Assembly: GCA_963677085.2 (NCBI GenBank)
Contig: CAXXFH010000004.1
Coordinates: 4,278,001 to 4,342,000 of the forward strand
Source of the DNA: G963677085 sp963677085
GTDB taxonomy: Bacteria > Planctomycetota > Planctomycetia > Pirellulales > Thermoguttaceae
DNA length: 64,000 nucleotides
Direction: 5' to 3'
Part shown: positions 28,776-37,858 of the stretch, one piece after another
Position numbering within the stretch: the first letter of the stretch is position 1
Layout: each line of letters opens with the position of its first letter
Position numbers and translations under genes: made by a program
Notes under the pieces: model-generated
Told to the model about the DNA's origin: nothing
Seen by the model: only the letters and a program-made list of their open reading frames with translations
The model's database searches: none

Positions 28776-30164
28776 ATGAAACTGCTTGCTGCAAGTATTG
28801 CCATCCTGTTGTCCGCGGTATCGGTGGGGACGGGCGCGCCACCGAATGTGCTGTTGATCGTGTCGGATGACCAGGGGTATCACGACTTGGGCTGTTACGG
28901 CAACGCGGAGATTAAGACGCCGCACCTCGACCGGTTGGCCAAAGAAGGCGTGCGGCTGACGGACTTCTACGTAACGTGGCCAGCTTGTACGCCGTCGCGA
29001 GGTAGCCTATTGACCGGACGCTATCCGCAGCGGCACGGCGTTTACGACATGATCCGCAACGAGGCCCCGGACTACGGCAAGAAATACACGGCCGCCGAGT
29101 ACGCGGTTACCTTCGAGCGGGTTGGTGGCATGGACACCCGCGAGGTGCTCCTGCCGAAGGCGCTCAAGCCGGGCGGATACGCCAGTGCGATTTACGGAAA
29201 GTGGGACCTGGGAATCCACAAGCGGTTTTTGCCGCTTGCCCGAGGCTTCGACGACTTCTACGGCTTCGTCAACACGGGCATCGACTATTTCACACACGAG
29301 CGTTACGGCGTGCCGTCGATGTACCGCAACAACTGCCTGACCGAAGAAGACAAGGGGACCTACTGTACGTATCTCTTCCAACGAGAGGCGGTCCGCTTCC
29401 TCCGACAGAACAAGGACCGGCCGTTCTTTCTGTACGTTCCATTCAATGCCCCCCACAACTCGTCGAACCTCGACCCGGCAATCCGCCATGGGGTCCAGGC
29501 GCCGGATAAATATCTGGCCATGTATCCTCTGTCGGCCAAGGCGACCAAGAAAGCCAAACGCAGGCAGGGCTATCTGGCGGCAACCACTTGCATGGACGAC
29601 GCGATTGGCGAGTTACTCGACCTGCTCGACCAGTTCAAACTAGCCGACAACACAATCGTCATCTTTTTCTCCGACAACGGCGGTAGCAGCCTGGCCGACA
29701 ACACGCCGCTGCGCGGCCATAAGGGCCAGATGTTCGAAGGCGGCATCCGCGTGCCGTGCCTGGTGCGTTGGCCCGGTCACGTGCCGGAAGGCACCGTCTC
29801 CGACGAATTCCTCACGTCGCTGGAACTCTTCCCCACGGCGCTGAAGGCCGCAGGCGTCGAACTGCCGAAGGGCGTCGTGCTCGACGGGTTCGACATGCTG
29901 CCGATCTTGCAGGGCAAAGCCAAGTCGCCTCGCCAAGAGATGTTCTGGCAGCGCCGCAGCGATCGGGCCGCTCGGGTGGGGCAGTGGAAGTGGGTCGATT
30001 CGGCCAAAGGCTCGGGCCTGTTCGACCTCTCCCGCGACATCGGTGAAAAGCACGACCTTTCGGCCGAGAAGCCCGAAACACTCAAGATGCTCCAGCAGCG
30101 ATTTGCCGCGTGGGAAAAAGCCATGCAGTCGGCCGAGCCACGCGGCCCGTTTCGGGACTATTGA
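28776..30164 (+). CDS. Exported sulfatase (type I, formylglycine-dependent)
   Basis: 462 residues from ATG at 28776, preceded by GGGAG. Signal peptide MKLLAASIAILLSAVSVGTG. Metal-binding Asp31-Asp32 lie in VLLIVSDDQGYHDLG. The formylglycine motif is Cys71 in CTPSRGSLLTGRYPQR (CxPSR type, needing a formylglycine-generating enzyme). Further active-site blocks are IYGKWDLG, FNAPHNSS, IFFSDNGGSS and RGHKGQMFEGGIRVPCLVRW. It hydrolyses sulfate esters of polysaccharides, an activity greatly expanded in planctomycetes. It precedes uxaC on the same strand, fitting degradation of sulfated, uronate-containing glycans. Confidence 0.95.
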   Translation: MKLLAASIAILLSAVSVGTGAPPNVLLIVSDDQGYHDLGCYGNAEIKTPHLDRLAKEGVRLTDFYVTWPACTPSRGSLLTGRYPQRHGVYDMIRNEAPDYGKKYTAAEYAVTFERVGGMDTREVLLPKALKPGGYASAIYGKWDLGIHKRFLPLARGFDDFYGFVNTGIDYFTHERYGVPSMYRNNCLTEEDKGTYCTYLFQREAVRFLRQNKDRPFFLYVPFNAPHNSSNLDPAIRHGVQAPDKYLAMYPLSAKATKKAKRRQGYLAATTCMDDAIGELLDLLDQFKLADNTIVIFFSDNGGSSLADNTPLRGHKGQMFEGGIRVPCLVRWPGHVPEGTVSDEFLTSLELFPTALKAAGVELPKGVVLDGFDMLPILQGKAKSPRQEMFWQRRSDRAARVGQWKWVDSAKGSGLFDLSRDIGEKHDLSAEKPETLKMLQQRFAAWEKAMQSAEPRGPFRDY

Positions 30165-30207
30165 GCAGGCACGGATGTGGCAGCGAAGATTGCATGGCGT
30201 GGATCTA

Positions 30208-30251
30208 ACACAAGCGCAAGCATGAAATGGAGCGTTGGTTTGCGCTTGTGT
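30208..30251. repeat. Perfect 12-base inverted repeat
   Basis: ACACAAGCGCAA (30208-30219) and TTGCGCTTGTGT (30240-30251) around a 20-base loop, 44 bases after the sulfatase stop. It could be a weak terminator or a dispersed repeat; there is no T-run. Confidence 0.55.
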
Positions 30252-30455
30252 ATGCAGAGGCTTGTCAACCCGCCCGGTTACCGCTAGACTGAGGCCCTTC
30301 GTTGGCGGCATTCACGACCGCCTTGATCGATGCCATCGTGGCTGTGCCGGATGCATCCGAATGCCACTTCATCGTTGGCCCTACCGCTGTGGCCGTTTCG
30401 GGCTGCCGCGAGCTTGTCGGTTGGATTATTCGTTTCTCGATTGGAGAGGATTGCT

Positions 30456-31880
30456 GTGCCTGACGCATTCATCACGGAGAATTTCCTGCTTCAGAACGAC
30501 AAAGCCCGAGAACTCTACCACGACTACGCACGCGACTTACCCATCATCGACTACCACTGCCATCTGCCACCGCAGCAGATTGCCAGCGACCACCGCTTCG
30601 AGAACCTTACCCAGGCGTGGCTCTACGGCGATCACTACAAATGGCGGGCGATGCGGGCCAACGGCGTGGCCGAGGACTACTGTACGGGCGAGAAGTCGGA
30701 CTGGGAGAAGTTCCAGAAATGGGCGGAGACCGTCCCCCGGACGCTTCGCAACCCGCTTTACCATTGGACCCATCTCGAGTTGCGGCGCCCGTTGGGCATC
30801 AGCGATCGGCTGCTGGGGCCCGACACGGCCGAAGGAATTTTTGCCGAGGCCAACGAGCGGCTTGCGCAACCGGAATTCTCCTGCCGTGGGCTGATGCGGC
30901 AGATGAATGTCGTGCTAGTTTGCACGACCGACGATCCGGCTGACGGGCTTGAGTACCATGCCATGTTGGCCGACAGCGACGACTTCCCGATCAAGGTGTT
31001 GCCCACCTTCCGACCCGATCGCGGGATGATCGTCGACGCGCCGGAGCCGTTCAACCAATGGCTCGACCGGCTCTCGGAAGCCGCCGACATCGAGGTGAAG
31101 GACGATTTTGACACCTACATCGAAGCCCTGCGCCGGCGGCACGATTTCTTCCATAGCCTGGGATGCCGGCTCTCGGACCACGGTGTGGAGACGATGTACG
31201 ACGTGGAATTCACCGACTCGGAAGTCAACGCCATTTTCCGCCGGATTCGTCGGGGCAACGAGTTGCGGCCTGAGGAAATCCTCAAATTCCAGGCGGCAAT
31301 GCTCTATGAATTTGCCGTGATGGACCACGAAAAGGGTTGGACCCAGCAGTTCCACTTCGGAGCCCTGCGAAACAACAACAGCCGGGCGTTTGTTACCCTG
31401 GGGCCCGATACGGGCTTCGATTCGATGAGCGATCAGCCCATCGCCCGGGCGATGTCGAGATTTCTCGACCGCCTGGAGTCGGAAGGCCGGCTTGCCAAGA
31501 CGATCCTTTACAACCTCAACCCGGCTTACAACGACGTAGTGGCCACGATGATCGGCAATTTCCAGGACGGGATCACCCCGGGGAAAATGCAGTATGGCAG
31601 CGGTTGGTGGTTCCTCGATCAGCTTGACGGCATGCAAAAGCAGATCAACTCGCTTTCGAACCAGGGCCTGTTGAGCCGGTTCGTCGGCATGCTGACCGAC
31701 AGCCGTTCGTTCCTCTCGTATCCCCGCCACGAGTACTTCCGGCGCTTGTTATGCAACATGCTGGGGACCGAAATCGAGCAAGGCCTGCTGCCCGGCGACA
31801 TGGGCCTGATTGGGGGGCTGGTTCGGGATGTTTGCTTTGAGAACGCGAAGGGGTATTTTGGGTTTGAGTTGGAGGGGTAA
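30456..31880 (+). CDS. uxaC: Glucuronate (uronate) isomerase
   Basis: 474 residues from GTG at 30456, chosen because GGAGAGGA (30443-30450) stands at the right distance; no ATG fits. Family features: the metal-binding DLPIIDYHCHLPPQQIA (HxH), LWPF-like WKAMRANG block (here YKWRAMRANGVAEDY), CTTDDPADGLEYH, SLGCRLSDHG, FHFGALRNNNSRAF and the C-terminal DSRSFLSYPRHEYFRRLLCN. UxaC converts D-glucuronate to D-fructuronate and D-galacturonate to D-tagaturonate in the cytoplasm, the entry to uronate degradation. The length (~470) is normal. No other uronate-pathway genes are adjacent. Confidence 0.95.
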   Translation: MPDAFITENFLLQNDKARELYHDYARDLPIIDYHCHLPPQQIASDHRFENLTQAWLYGDHYKWRAMRANGVAEDYCTGEKSDWEKFQKWAETVPRTLRNPLYHWTHLELRRPLGISDRLLGPDTAEGIFAEANERLAQPEFSCRGLMRQMNVVLVCTTDDPADGLEYHAMLADSDDFPIKVLPTFRPDRGMIVDAPEPFNQWLDRLSEAADIEVKDDFDTYIEALRRRHDFFHSLGCRLSDHGVETMYDVEFTDSEVNAIFRRIRRGNELRPEEILKFQAAMLYEFAVMDHEKGWTQQFHFGALRNNNSRAFVTLGPDTGFDSMSDQPIARAMSRFLDRLESEGRLAKTILYNLNPAYNDVVATMIGNFQDGITPGKMQYGSGWWFLDQLDGMQKQINSLSNQGLLSRFVGMLTDSRSFLSYPRHEYFRRLLCNMLGTEIEQGLLPGDMGLIGGLVRDVCFENAKGYFGFELEG

Positions 31881-32004
31881 CGGATTTTGTCAGAGAACTT
31901 GACATTCCGGCGGAATTGCTGGAAAACAAGATTGTGCTCGTCGCCTCGGCGGGCGGATAACGCGGCAGGAGCGTTGCAGGGGCACTGACACGAATCGTCT
32001 ACTG

Positions 32005-33201
32005 ATGGTGAGCGACATGAGAAGAGACTGCTGGGCGGTGCTTGCACTTTCTGTTGCGACGTTGCTGGTCGTTGCGTCACACACCAACACGCCCGAGGCG
32101 CAAGCGGACGACGGAATCAATTCGGTACAGATCGACAGCCTTGAAGGCTACACCTTGACCCCAGCCATCGTCGCGGGTGATCTGAATGGAGTGCCCGTCG
32201 ATTCTGAAGATGCCCGAATCGACCAGAACACGGTTGACTCTCCTTTCGCTGGAGTGGGAAGCGTGTTTGCCGATATGGGAGGTGGTTCGGGGTACATGGG
32301 CACGGGGACATTGATCCACGGGTACACCGCGGGAAAAGAAACGGTTCGCAACTACGTGCTCACGGCTGCCCATGTGGTGGACATCGGGGGCGGTGAAGAT
32401 GGCAAGGGAGATGGTATTTCGGATTTCGCGCCGGGAGATGTTTCCTTCATCCTCAACGCGGGCAGCGATTACTCGCATGTTATCAAGGCTGTTTCGCTGA
32501 CGATCCACCCGGACTTCACGGGTTTCGACAATCCAGATGTCAACGACGACCTTTTGATCATCGAACTGGAATCGCCGGTACCGCTGGGAATCCCAGTCTA
32601 CAATCTGGCCACCGAAAGTTCGTCAAGCGTCGAAGTTCTTCATGCCGTGGGCTATGGCACGACGGGTGACGCGGTTAACGGCTACGCCGATGGTTCAAGC
32701 AGCCTGACTACCAAACGGCACGGCTATAACCAGAAGGATGGCCTTTTGCGCGACGATGAGGGCAGCGGAAGTGTTGAAGGCTTCCTGGCCGATTTTGACG
32801 GACCCGATCAAACTACCAACGTGTACGACGTGGGGTACGCTGGTTTCGATGAAGCCATAGAAGGCACATTTGGCAACGACCTGGAAACAACGATTGGCCC
32901 AGGTGATTCCGGCGGCCCGAGTTTCGCTGCCGATTTTGCCGACTTCTCGCTCGAACTGGGCGACGATGGGATGCCGATCCTCCTGGGGGTCAACACCTTC
33001 ACGGCGTCGGCCGGTCTCGATACGCCGGAAGCCCCGTTGTTCGGTTCGATCTTTGGCGGCATGTACGTTCCGGCCTATGCCGAGTGGATCGACAGCGTCA
33101 TTGAGCCCGTGCCCGAACCGGGTACCGTGGCAATACTGTTGGCTGGCATCGTAGCACTGGGGCTGAGCCGCCGGGTGCGGCGACGTTTCCACTTCACATA
33201 A
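32005..33201 (+). CDS. Exported trypsin-like serine protease with PEP-CTERM anchor
   Basis: 398 residues. Signal peptide in the first ~35 residues. The S1 triad is visible: His in NYVLTAAHVV, Asp in PDVNDDLLIIEL, Ser in TIGPGDSGGPSF. The C-terminus is a PEP-CTERM signal (VPEPGTVAILLAGIVALGLS plus RRVRRRFHFT). It probably acts at the cell surface or outside after sorting. A short PEP-CTERM gene follows after 84 bases on the same strand and may be cotranscribed. Confidence 0.9.
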   Translation: MVSDMRRDCWAVLALSVATLLVVASHTNTPEAQADDGINSVQIDSLEGYTLTPAIVAGDLNGVPVDSEDARIDQNTVDSPFAGVGSVFADMGGGSGYMGTGTLIHGYTAGKETVRNYVLTAAHVVDIGGGEDGKGDGISDFAPGDVSFILNAGSDYSHVIKAVSLTIHPDFTGFDNPDVNDDLLIIELESPVPLGIPVYNLATESSSSVEVLHAVGYGTTGDAVNGYADGSSSLTTKRHGYNQKDGLLRDDEGSGSVEGFLADFDGPDQTTNVYDVGYAGFDEAIEGTFGNDLETTIGPGDSGGPSFAADFADFSLELGDDGMPILLGVNTFTASAGLDTPEAPLFGSIFGGMYVPAYAEWIDSVIEPVPEPGTVAILLAGIVALGLSRRVRRRFHFT

Positions 33202-33285
33202 AGCCGCGTCCGTTGGTCGCGCCGGACGCCATTGGTCGACGAAATCGTCACCGACCACGTGAATTGAGGAAGTTGGGGAACCCTA

Positions 33286-33726
33286 ATGGCTGGTCGATTG
33301 TTTATCGTAGCGGTTTTGATTTGCGCGGCGTGGGGCCGAAGTGTGCACGGCCAAGTATTGGTCGAGAAGCCCGATTTTGCAGTGTCGCCGCCCAATGCCG
33401 ATTCGACGATTTTGCCGACCTTCACAATGCCGCCTCAACGGCCGTTGAATGTCTATCGGGGGCAGATTTCACCCGATATTCTCGCTCACGAAGTGTCTCC
33501 GCCCGAGAGCGTCTTTCCCGTTGGGTTTCCCGCCGAGCATTTTCTGCCGCCATCGAAGCCTGCGTCGGCTTCGAGTGCGGATGTTCTGCCAACGTCGACG
33601 GCCACCAGTCTCTCGACTACCCCGACGGTTACCCCTACGCCAGAGCCATCTAGCTTTGCAGCCGCCGTCGCGCTCCTGATAAGCGGAGCCGGTTTCTGGC
33701 TTTTGCGGCGACGTAACCGGCGCTAG
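33286..33726 (+). CDS. Small Pro/Ser/Thr-rich exported PEP-CTERM protein
   Basis: 146 residues. Signal peptide MAGRLFIVAVLICAAWG; a low-complexity Pro/Ser/Thr middle; then TPTPEPSSFAAAVALLISGA and a basic tail RRRNRR forming a PEP-CTERM signal. No catalytic domain. GAGGAAGTTGGGG precedes the start. A substrate or structural partner of the adjacent PEP-CTERM protease is possible but unproven. Confidence 0.75.
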   Translation: MAGRLFIVAVLICAAWGRSVHGQVLVEKPDFAVSPPNADSTILPTFTMPPQRPLNVYRGQISPDILAHEVSPPESVFPVGFPAEHFLPPSKPASASSADVLPTSTATSLSTTPTVTPTPEPSSFAAAVALLISGAGFWLLRRRNRR

Positions 33727-34003
33727 CGGCGGAGCGACCTCCCGATCACCACTCGCCACACCCCCCCGTTAGGCTGGCTTTTCTGCTAATTCAAGATTTT
33801 TCGTGAACCTTCTTTGCGGTAGGATGTCTTACAGGCGTGGGCGTAGATTATACCTACTCCCTTGACGCGAAGCGTCCGTGTAGCAAAACTTAATGATCGA
33901 CAGTTGGTCGTGTAGCCGAAGAAACCGGCAGACCGACTTTCGGTGAAATCCCGTTTTTTTCTTCATCTCCACCCGCGCGAAAGGCGCAACGAAAGGGGAT
34001 ACC

Positions 34004-34309
34004 ATGGGTCGCATTATTGCCACGATTACCAGCACCATCTCGACCACCTTGGCTAATGGCCGCGGCGTGATTGTGGTGACCGGTACGGCGACCCTGGCGT
34101 TGCGCGCGTTGAAATATGCGCAGTGGAGTCTGCTCAAGTCCTTGTGTCCCGCGCCGGTGCAATTGCAGCCGGTTGCCGACTGCCGCCTGGTAATGTGCGG
34201 CGTCGACGTTACGCGGGCACTGCGGCATCATCGCCGTAGTGCCACGTGGCGCCGCTTTAGTTGGCGCGGGATGCAGCCAGGGTGTTTTTCAGAAGCTTCG
34301 GTGTTTTAG
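34004..34309 (+). CDS. Short hypothetical protein
   Basis: 101 residues, ATG with GAAAGGGG nine to ten bases upstream. The first half (MGRIIATITSTISTTLANGR, then GVIVVTGTATLALRALKYAQ) is hydrophobic and could be membrane-inserted; the second half is basic. No family recognised. It lies in an otherwise empty stretch before the ECF sigma gene. The ribosome site supports it, but codon evidence is weak. Confidence 0.35.
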   Translation: MGRIIATITSTISTTLANGRGVIVVTGTATLALRALKYAQWSLLKSLCPAPVQLQPVADCRLVMCGVDVTRALRHHRRSATWRRFSWRGMQPGCFSEASVF

Positions 34310-34450
34310 GGCAAAGCCCCAGCGAAGCACAACCTGAGCCACCCGGCACCTCATCCCGGCCACCGCGGCAGCGGAAGGTTCGTCCTTTCCGTATTTGTCA
34401 CCGCGGATGATGGGCTCTCTTTTGGACATGCAGCGTGGAGAATAAACGAG

Positions 34451-35029
34451 ATGATAAAGCAAATAACACGAACACAATACGAAGACGATGAGTTAGCACA
34501 GCTTGTCTGTGCCGCCCAACAGGACGACCGGCAGGCTTTCGGAGAACTGGTTACGCGATACCAACGGGCTGTGTACGCCGTGGCTTATCGGCGACTTTCC
34601 AACCACGCCGAAGCCCAGGAACTGTGCCAAGAGGTTTTCATGCAGGCCCTGCGGAAGATCGACCAACTCCGCGATCCGCGCTGCTTTGGAAGCTGGGTTT
34701 GTTCGATTGCCAGCCGCATGGCGATCAACCGGGCACTGCGTCGGGCACCGACCGTGTCGGCCGAGACCGACGTGTTCGATTCGGCCTGTGCCGTAAACGA
34801 AACGCCGTTGGGTACCATGCTCGCCCGCGAACGGCAGAGCCAAGTCCGTAGCGGCCTGAAGCGGCTTCGGGCGATGGACCGCGAGACGCTCGAAGCGTTT
34901 TACTTCCGGGGTAGCTCGCTCGTCGAGATGAGCGAACAGTTCGACTCACCGGTCGGAACGATCAAGCGGCGGCTGCACGTCGCCCGAAAACGATTGGCCC
35001 AGGAACTGGCCGCCCTAGCGCCTGCTTGA
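34451..35029 (+). CDS. ECF-type RNA polymerase sigma factor
   Basis: 192 residues. Region 2 is in AFGELVTRYQRAVYAVAYRR, AQELCQEVFMQALRKIDQLR and WVCSIASRMAINRALRR. Region 4 is in LRAMDRETLEAFYFRGSSLV followed by the helix-turn-helix MSEQFDSPVGTIKRRLHVAR. It belongs to the classic RpoE-like branch rather than the planctomycete branch of the gene at 10791. No anti-sigma gene is adjacent, so its control is unknown. Confidence 0.93.
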   Translation: MIKQITRTQYEDDELAQLVCAAQQDDRQAFGELVTRYQRAVYAVAYRRLSNHAEAQELCQEVFMQALRKIDQLRDPRCFGSWVCSIASRMAINRALRRAPTVSAETDVFDSACAVNETPLGTMLARERQSQVRSGLKRLRAMDRETLEAFYFRGSSLVEMSEQFDSPVGTIKRRLHVARKRLAQELAALAPA

Positions 35030-35563
35030 GCTGGCTTTTACGTGAGGGCGGCTTTCGCCGCTAACCAAACCGGTACTACCGCACCCATGCAAGAGCCTGT
35101 TCTCGGTGGTCGCCAAACGTTGCCAAAAGGTCAACTTTGAGGTTAGTATTGCAGAGTGCATCTGCCTCCCACGAATGGTGGCAGGTTCACGTGGGTCCTG
35201 GAAACTCCCAGCGCCGCAAGGTGCTTCCCACCCGCCCCGGGCGGTGCGGCTCGACCGCGCCGCCCGGGGTTGTGTTTGCGCTGTCGTAGAGAAGCCGGGG
35301 GGAGTCGGTTCCAATGCAACGCCCATCTCGGGGGTTGCAGTGTTTCGGTGGTCCCCTTGTCGAGCAAAATGAGCCCCATTCTGGACGGGGGTAAAGCTTG
35401 ACAAGGGCAAATCCGGCACGATACACTGAAAGTCGAGGGTGGCAGCCCTGTTTCAAGCATTTCTCCCGTGGGCCGTCTCGGGCCTGGGCTGCCGGAATTG
35501 GAACAGAGAGACTACTTCGCGGCTCTGTCCTACCGCGGTACCGGACTCTACAGAGGTATTCGT
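35030..35563. other. Intergenic region upstream of the PilM-like gene
   Basis: About 530 bases without a supported gene. It contains the GC hairpin at 35235-35269. AGAGG at 35552-35556 is the ribosome binding site of the PilM-like gene. Confidence 0.5.
35235..35269. repeat. Strong GC-rich hairpin
   Basis: CCCCGGGCGGTGCG (35235-35248) pairs with CGCGCCGCCCGGGG (35256-35269) at 13 of 14 positions around a seven-base loop. No T-tract follows, so a regulatory or repeat role is as likely as termination of the sigma gene. Confidence 0.55.
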
Positions 35564-37717
35564 ATGGCCAAACATGATACCGTTTGGGGCATCGATGTTG
35601 GACAGTGCGCGCTGAAGGCGTTGCGCTGTCGTGTGCATGACGAGCGGGACGACCGCATTGTGGCCGAGGCCTTCGACTACATCGAATACCCCAAAATCCT
35701 CAGTCAACCCGGGGCAGAACCCGAGGAACTTGTCGCCGAGGCGCTCAAGCAGTTTCTCTCTCGCAATAACCTGCGCGGAACCAAGGTCGCGATCTCGGTG
35801 CCGGGGCAAAACGGGTTGGCGCGGTTTATTAAGCTACCACCGGTGGAAGCGAAGAAAATCCCCGATATTGTCCGCTACGAAGCGCGGCAGCAGATTCCCT
35901 TCGACCTAAACGACGTCATCTGGGATTACCAGCGGATCGGCGTGGGGGCGGAAGAAGAGGGCTTTGCCCTGGAGACGGAAATCGGCCTGTTCGCCATGAA
36001 ACGCGATGCCGTGTTTCGCACGCTGGAACCGTTCCAGAAAGCAGGAATCGAGGTCGACTTCGTTCAGCTCACGCCGCTGTCGCTGTACAACTTCCTGCTG
36101 TTCGATCAGTTGCCCGATCTGCCGACGGCCGACGAGTACGACCCTGACGATCCACCTGAGTCGACGGTGATCATCTCGCTGGGAACCGATTCGACCGATT
36201 TGGTCATCAGCAACGGATTTCGCGTGTGGCAGCGGAGTGTTCCGTTGGGCGGCAACCACTTCACCAAGGCGCTCACCAAGGAATTAAAGCTCACCTTCGC
36301 CAAGGCCGAGCATCTGAAACGCAACGCCACAGCGGCCGAGGATCCCAAAGCCGTGTTCCAGGCGATGCGGCCCATATTTGGCGACCTGCTGACCGAACTG
36401 CAACGATCGATCGGTTACTTCTCGAGTATCGATCGTCGGGCGAAAATCGGTCGGGTGTTGGCTCTTGGCAACGCCATCAAGCTGCCCGGGCTGCGCCGCT
36501 ACCTCTCGCAAAGCCTTGGCTACGAGGTGGAGCGACTCGAAGAGTATCGGGCGTTGTCCGGTTCGCAGGTGTTGACGGCTCCCGGCTACAAAGAAAACAT
36601 GCTTTCGTTTGGGGTGTGTTACGGACTGGCGGCGCAGGCCCTGGATCTCGGCGGGCTTCGCACCAATCTGTTGCCCCAGGAAATCGTCAAGGATCGGCTG
36701 ATTCGTCAGAAGAAGCCCTGGGCCTTGGCGGCGGCCGCCACACTGCTGCTGGGATGCACGATCAGCTTCACGGCCCATTCGATCGCCCTTTCCGGGGTGA
36801 ACAAAGATGCCGGCTGGGCGACCCCCGAGTCGTCGGCCCAATCGACGATTTCGCAGGCCACCAACTGGCGGTCGGAGGCCGAAGACGCCCAAGGCCAATT
36901 CGAGGAAATCGGCTCCGTTGGCGACAACCTGACCAGCAACGTTGATGGCCGGATCCTCTGGCTCGAAATGCTTCGCACGGTCAACGAGTGTTTGCCGCGT
37001 GACAACGACAAACGTCCGGAAGATATCGACGAACGGGCCGAATTGCACATCACGAACCTCGACTGCCAGCGGGTCGAAGACCTTGCGGTCTGGTATGGCG
37101 GGGTGAAGCACTGGTACGAAGCGCCCGAAAGCGAAGAGGGTGCCGAAGTGGCCAAGACGACCGATGCCGCCGATCCAGCGTCGGCTGCACCGACCGGTAT
37201 GGTCATGCCGGAAAGTAATATGCTTGGCGGCATGGGAGACGAAGAGGATACCGGTCCGGCCGGGCCCACCGGCCCCGGCTACGTGATCCGCATCCAGGGC
37301 TATCACGATCACAACAAGGCGACCGCCGGCCGCAACCAAGGTGCCGAATACGTCCGCAACACATTGGTCGCCAATCTTGAGAGCGAAAAGGTGATTTTGC
37401 CGAAGGTCGATCAGGACGGCGTGGAAGCCGTGTCGACCAAGGAACTTGGCATCAGCTATCCCGTGTTGGTCGATCCGCAGAAGGTTTATCCGATCACGGT
37501 GACCAACCCCAACGCCCAGAAAGACGTCGTCGCCCGTGGGGAAGCCCGCGTGGGGCTCGGGGCGGGGGCGGCTGCGGTTGCCAAGGACGACGAGGGTGAT
37601 GTGGTCAAGCTGCGGCGGTTCGATTTCGTCGTGCATTTCGCTTGGCAACCCAAAACACCCAGCGAGCGGCACAAAGAGGCAGAGGAACAGCAGGAAGAAA
37701 CCACGGAACAACCCTAG
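35564..37717 (+). CDS. pilM: PilM-like type IV pilus / type II secretion assembly ATPase-fold protein, extended
   Basis: 717 residues from ATG at 35564 (AGAGG upstream). Residues 1-~370 form an actin-like PilM domain: TVWGIDVGQCALKALRC, KVAISVPGQNGLARFIKLPP, IVRYEARQQIPFDLNDVIWD, VIISLGTDSTDLVISNGFRV and VLALGNAIKLPGLRRYLSQS. A membrane helix follows at about 385-410 (PWALAAAATLLLGCTISFTA), then a ~300-residue segment that should be periplasmic. Ordinary PilM is ~350 residues and cytoplasmic, so this looks like PilM merged with a PilN/GspL-like part. It heads a locus with three further membrane proteins and a secretin. Confidence 0.85.
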   Translation: MAKHDTVWGIDVGQCALKALRCRVHDERDDRIVAEAFDYIEYPKILSQPGAEPEELVAEALKQFLSRNNLRGTKVAISVPGQNGLARFIKLPPVEAKKIPDIVRYEARQQIPFDLNDVIWDYQRIGVGAEEEGFALETEIGLFAMKRDAVFRTLEPFQKAGIEVDFVQLTPLSLYNFLLFDQLPDLPTADEYDPDDPPESTVIISLGTDSTDLVISNGFRVWQRSVPLGGNHFTKALTKELKLTFAKAEHLKRNATAAEDPKAVFQAMRPIFGDLLTELQRSIGYFSSIDRRAKIGRVLALGNAIKLPGLRRYLSQSLGYEVERLEEYRALSGSQVLTAPGYKENMLSFGVCYGLAAQALDLGGLRTNLLPQEIVKDRLIRQKKPWALAAAATLLLGCTISFTAHSIALSGVNKDAGWATPESSAQSTISQATNWRSEAEDAQGQFEEIGSVGDNLTSNVDGRILWLEMLRTVNECLPRDNDKRPEDIDERAELHITNLDCQRVEDLAVWYGGVKHWYEAPESEEGAEVAKTTDAADPASAAPTGMVMPESNMLGGMGDEEDTGPAGPTGPGYVIRIQGYHDHNKATAGRNQGAEYVRNTLVANLESEKVILPKVDQDGVEAVSTKELGISYPVLVDPQKVYPITVTNPNAQKDVVARGEARVGLGAGAAAVAKDDEGDVVKLRRFDFVVHFAWQPKTPSERHKEAEEQQEETTEQP

Positions 37718-37858
37718 GAGTTTCCGAAACGCGGATTCGCGGTCAATCGGCCCACATCCGCTGCCATCACGACTTGGGGATAAGTTTCTGAGTGCGTCGG
37801 TGGTGGTGTTCCGTGGGGAATGAAAGCGTCGCGAAGCGAATCCGGGAGGATACCGACC

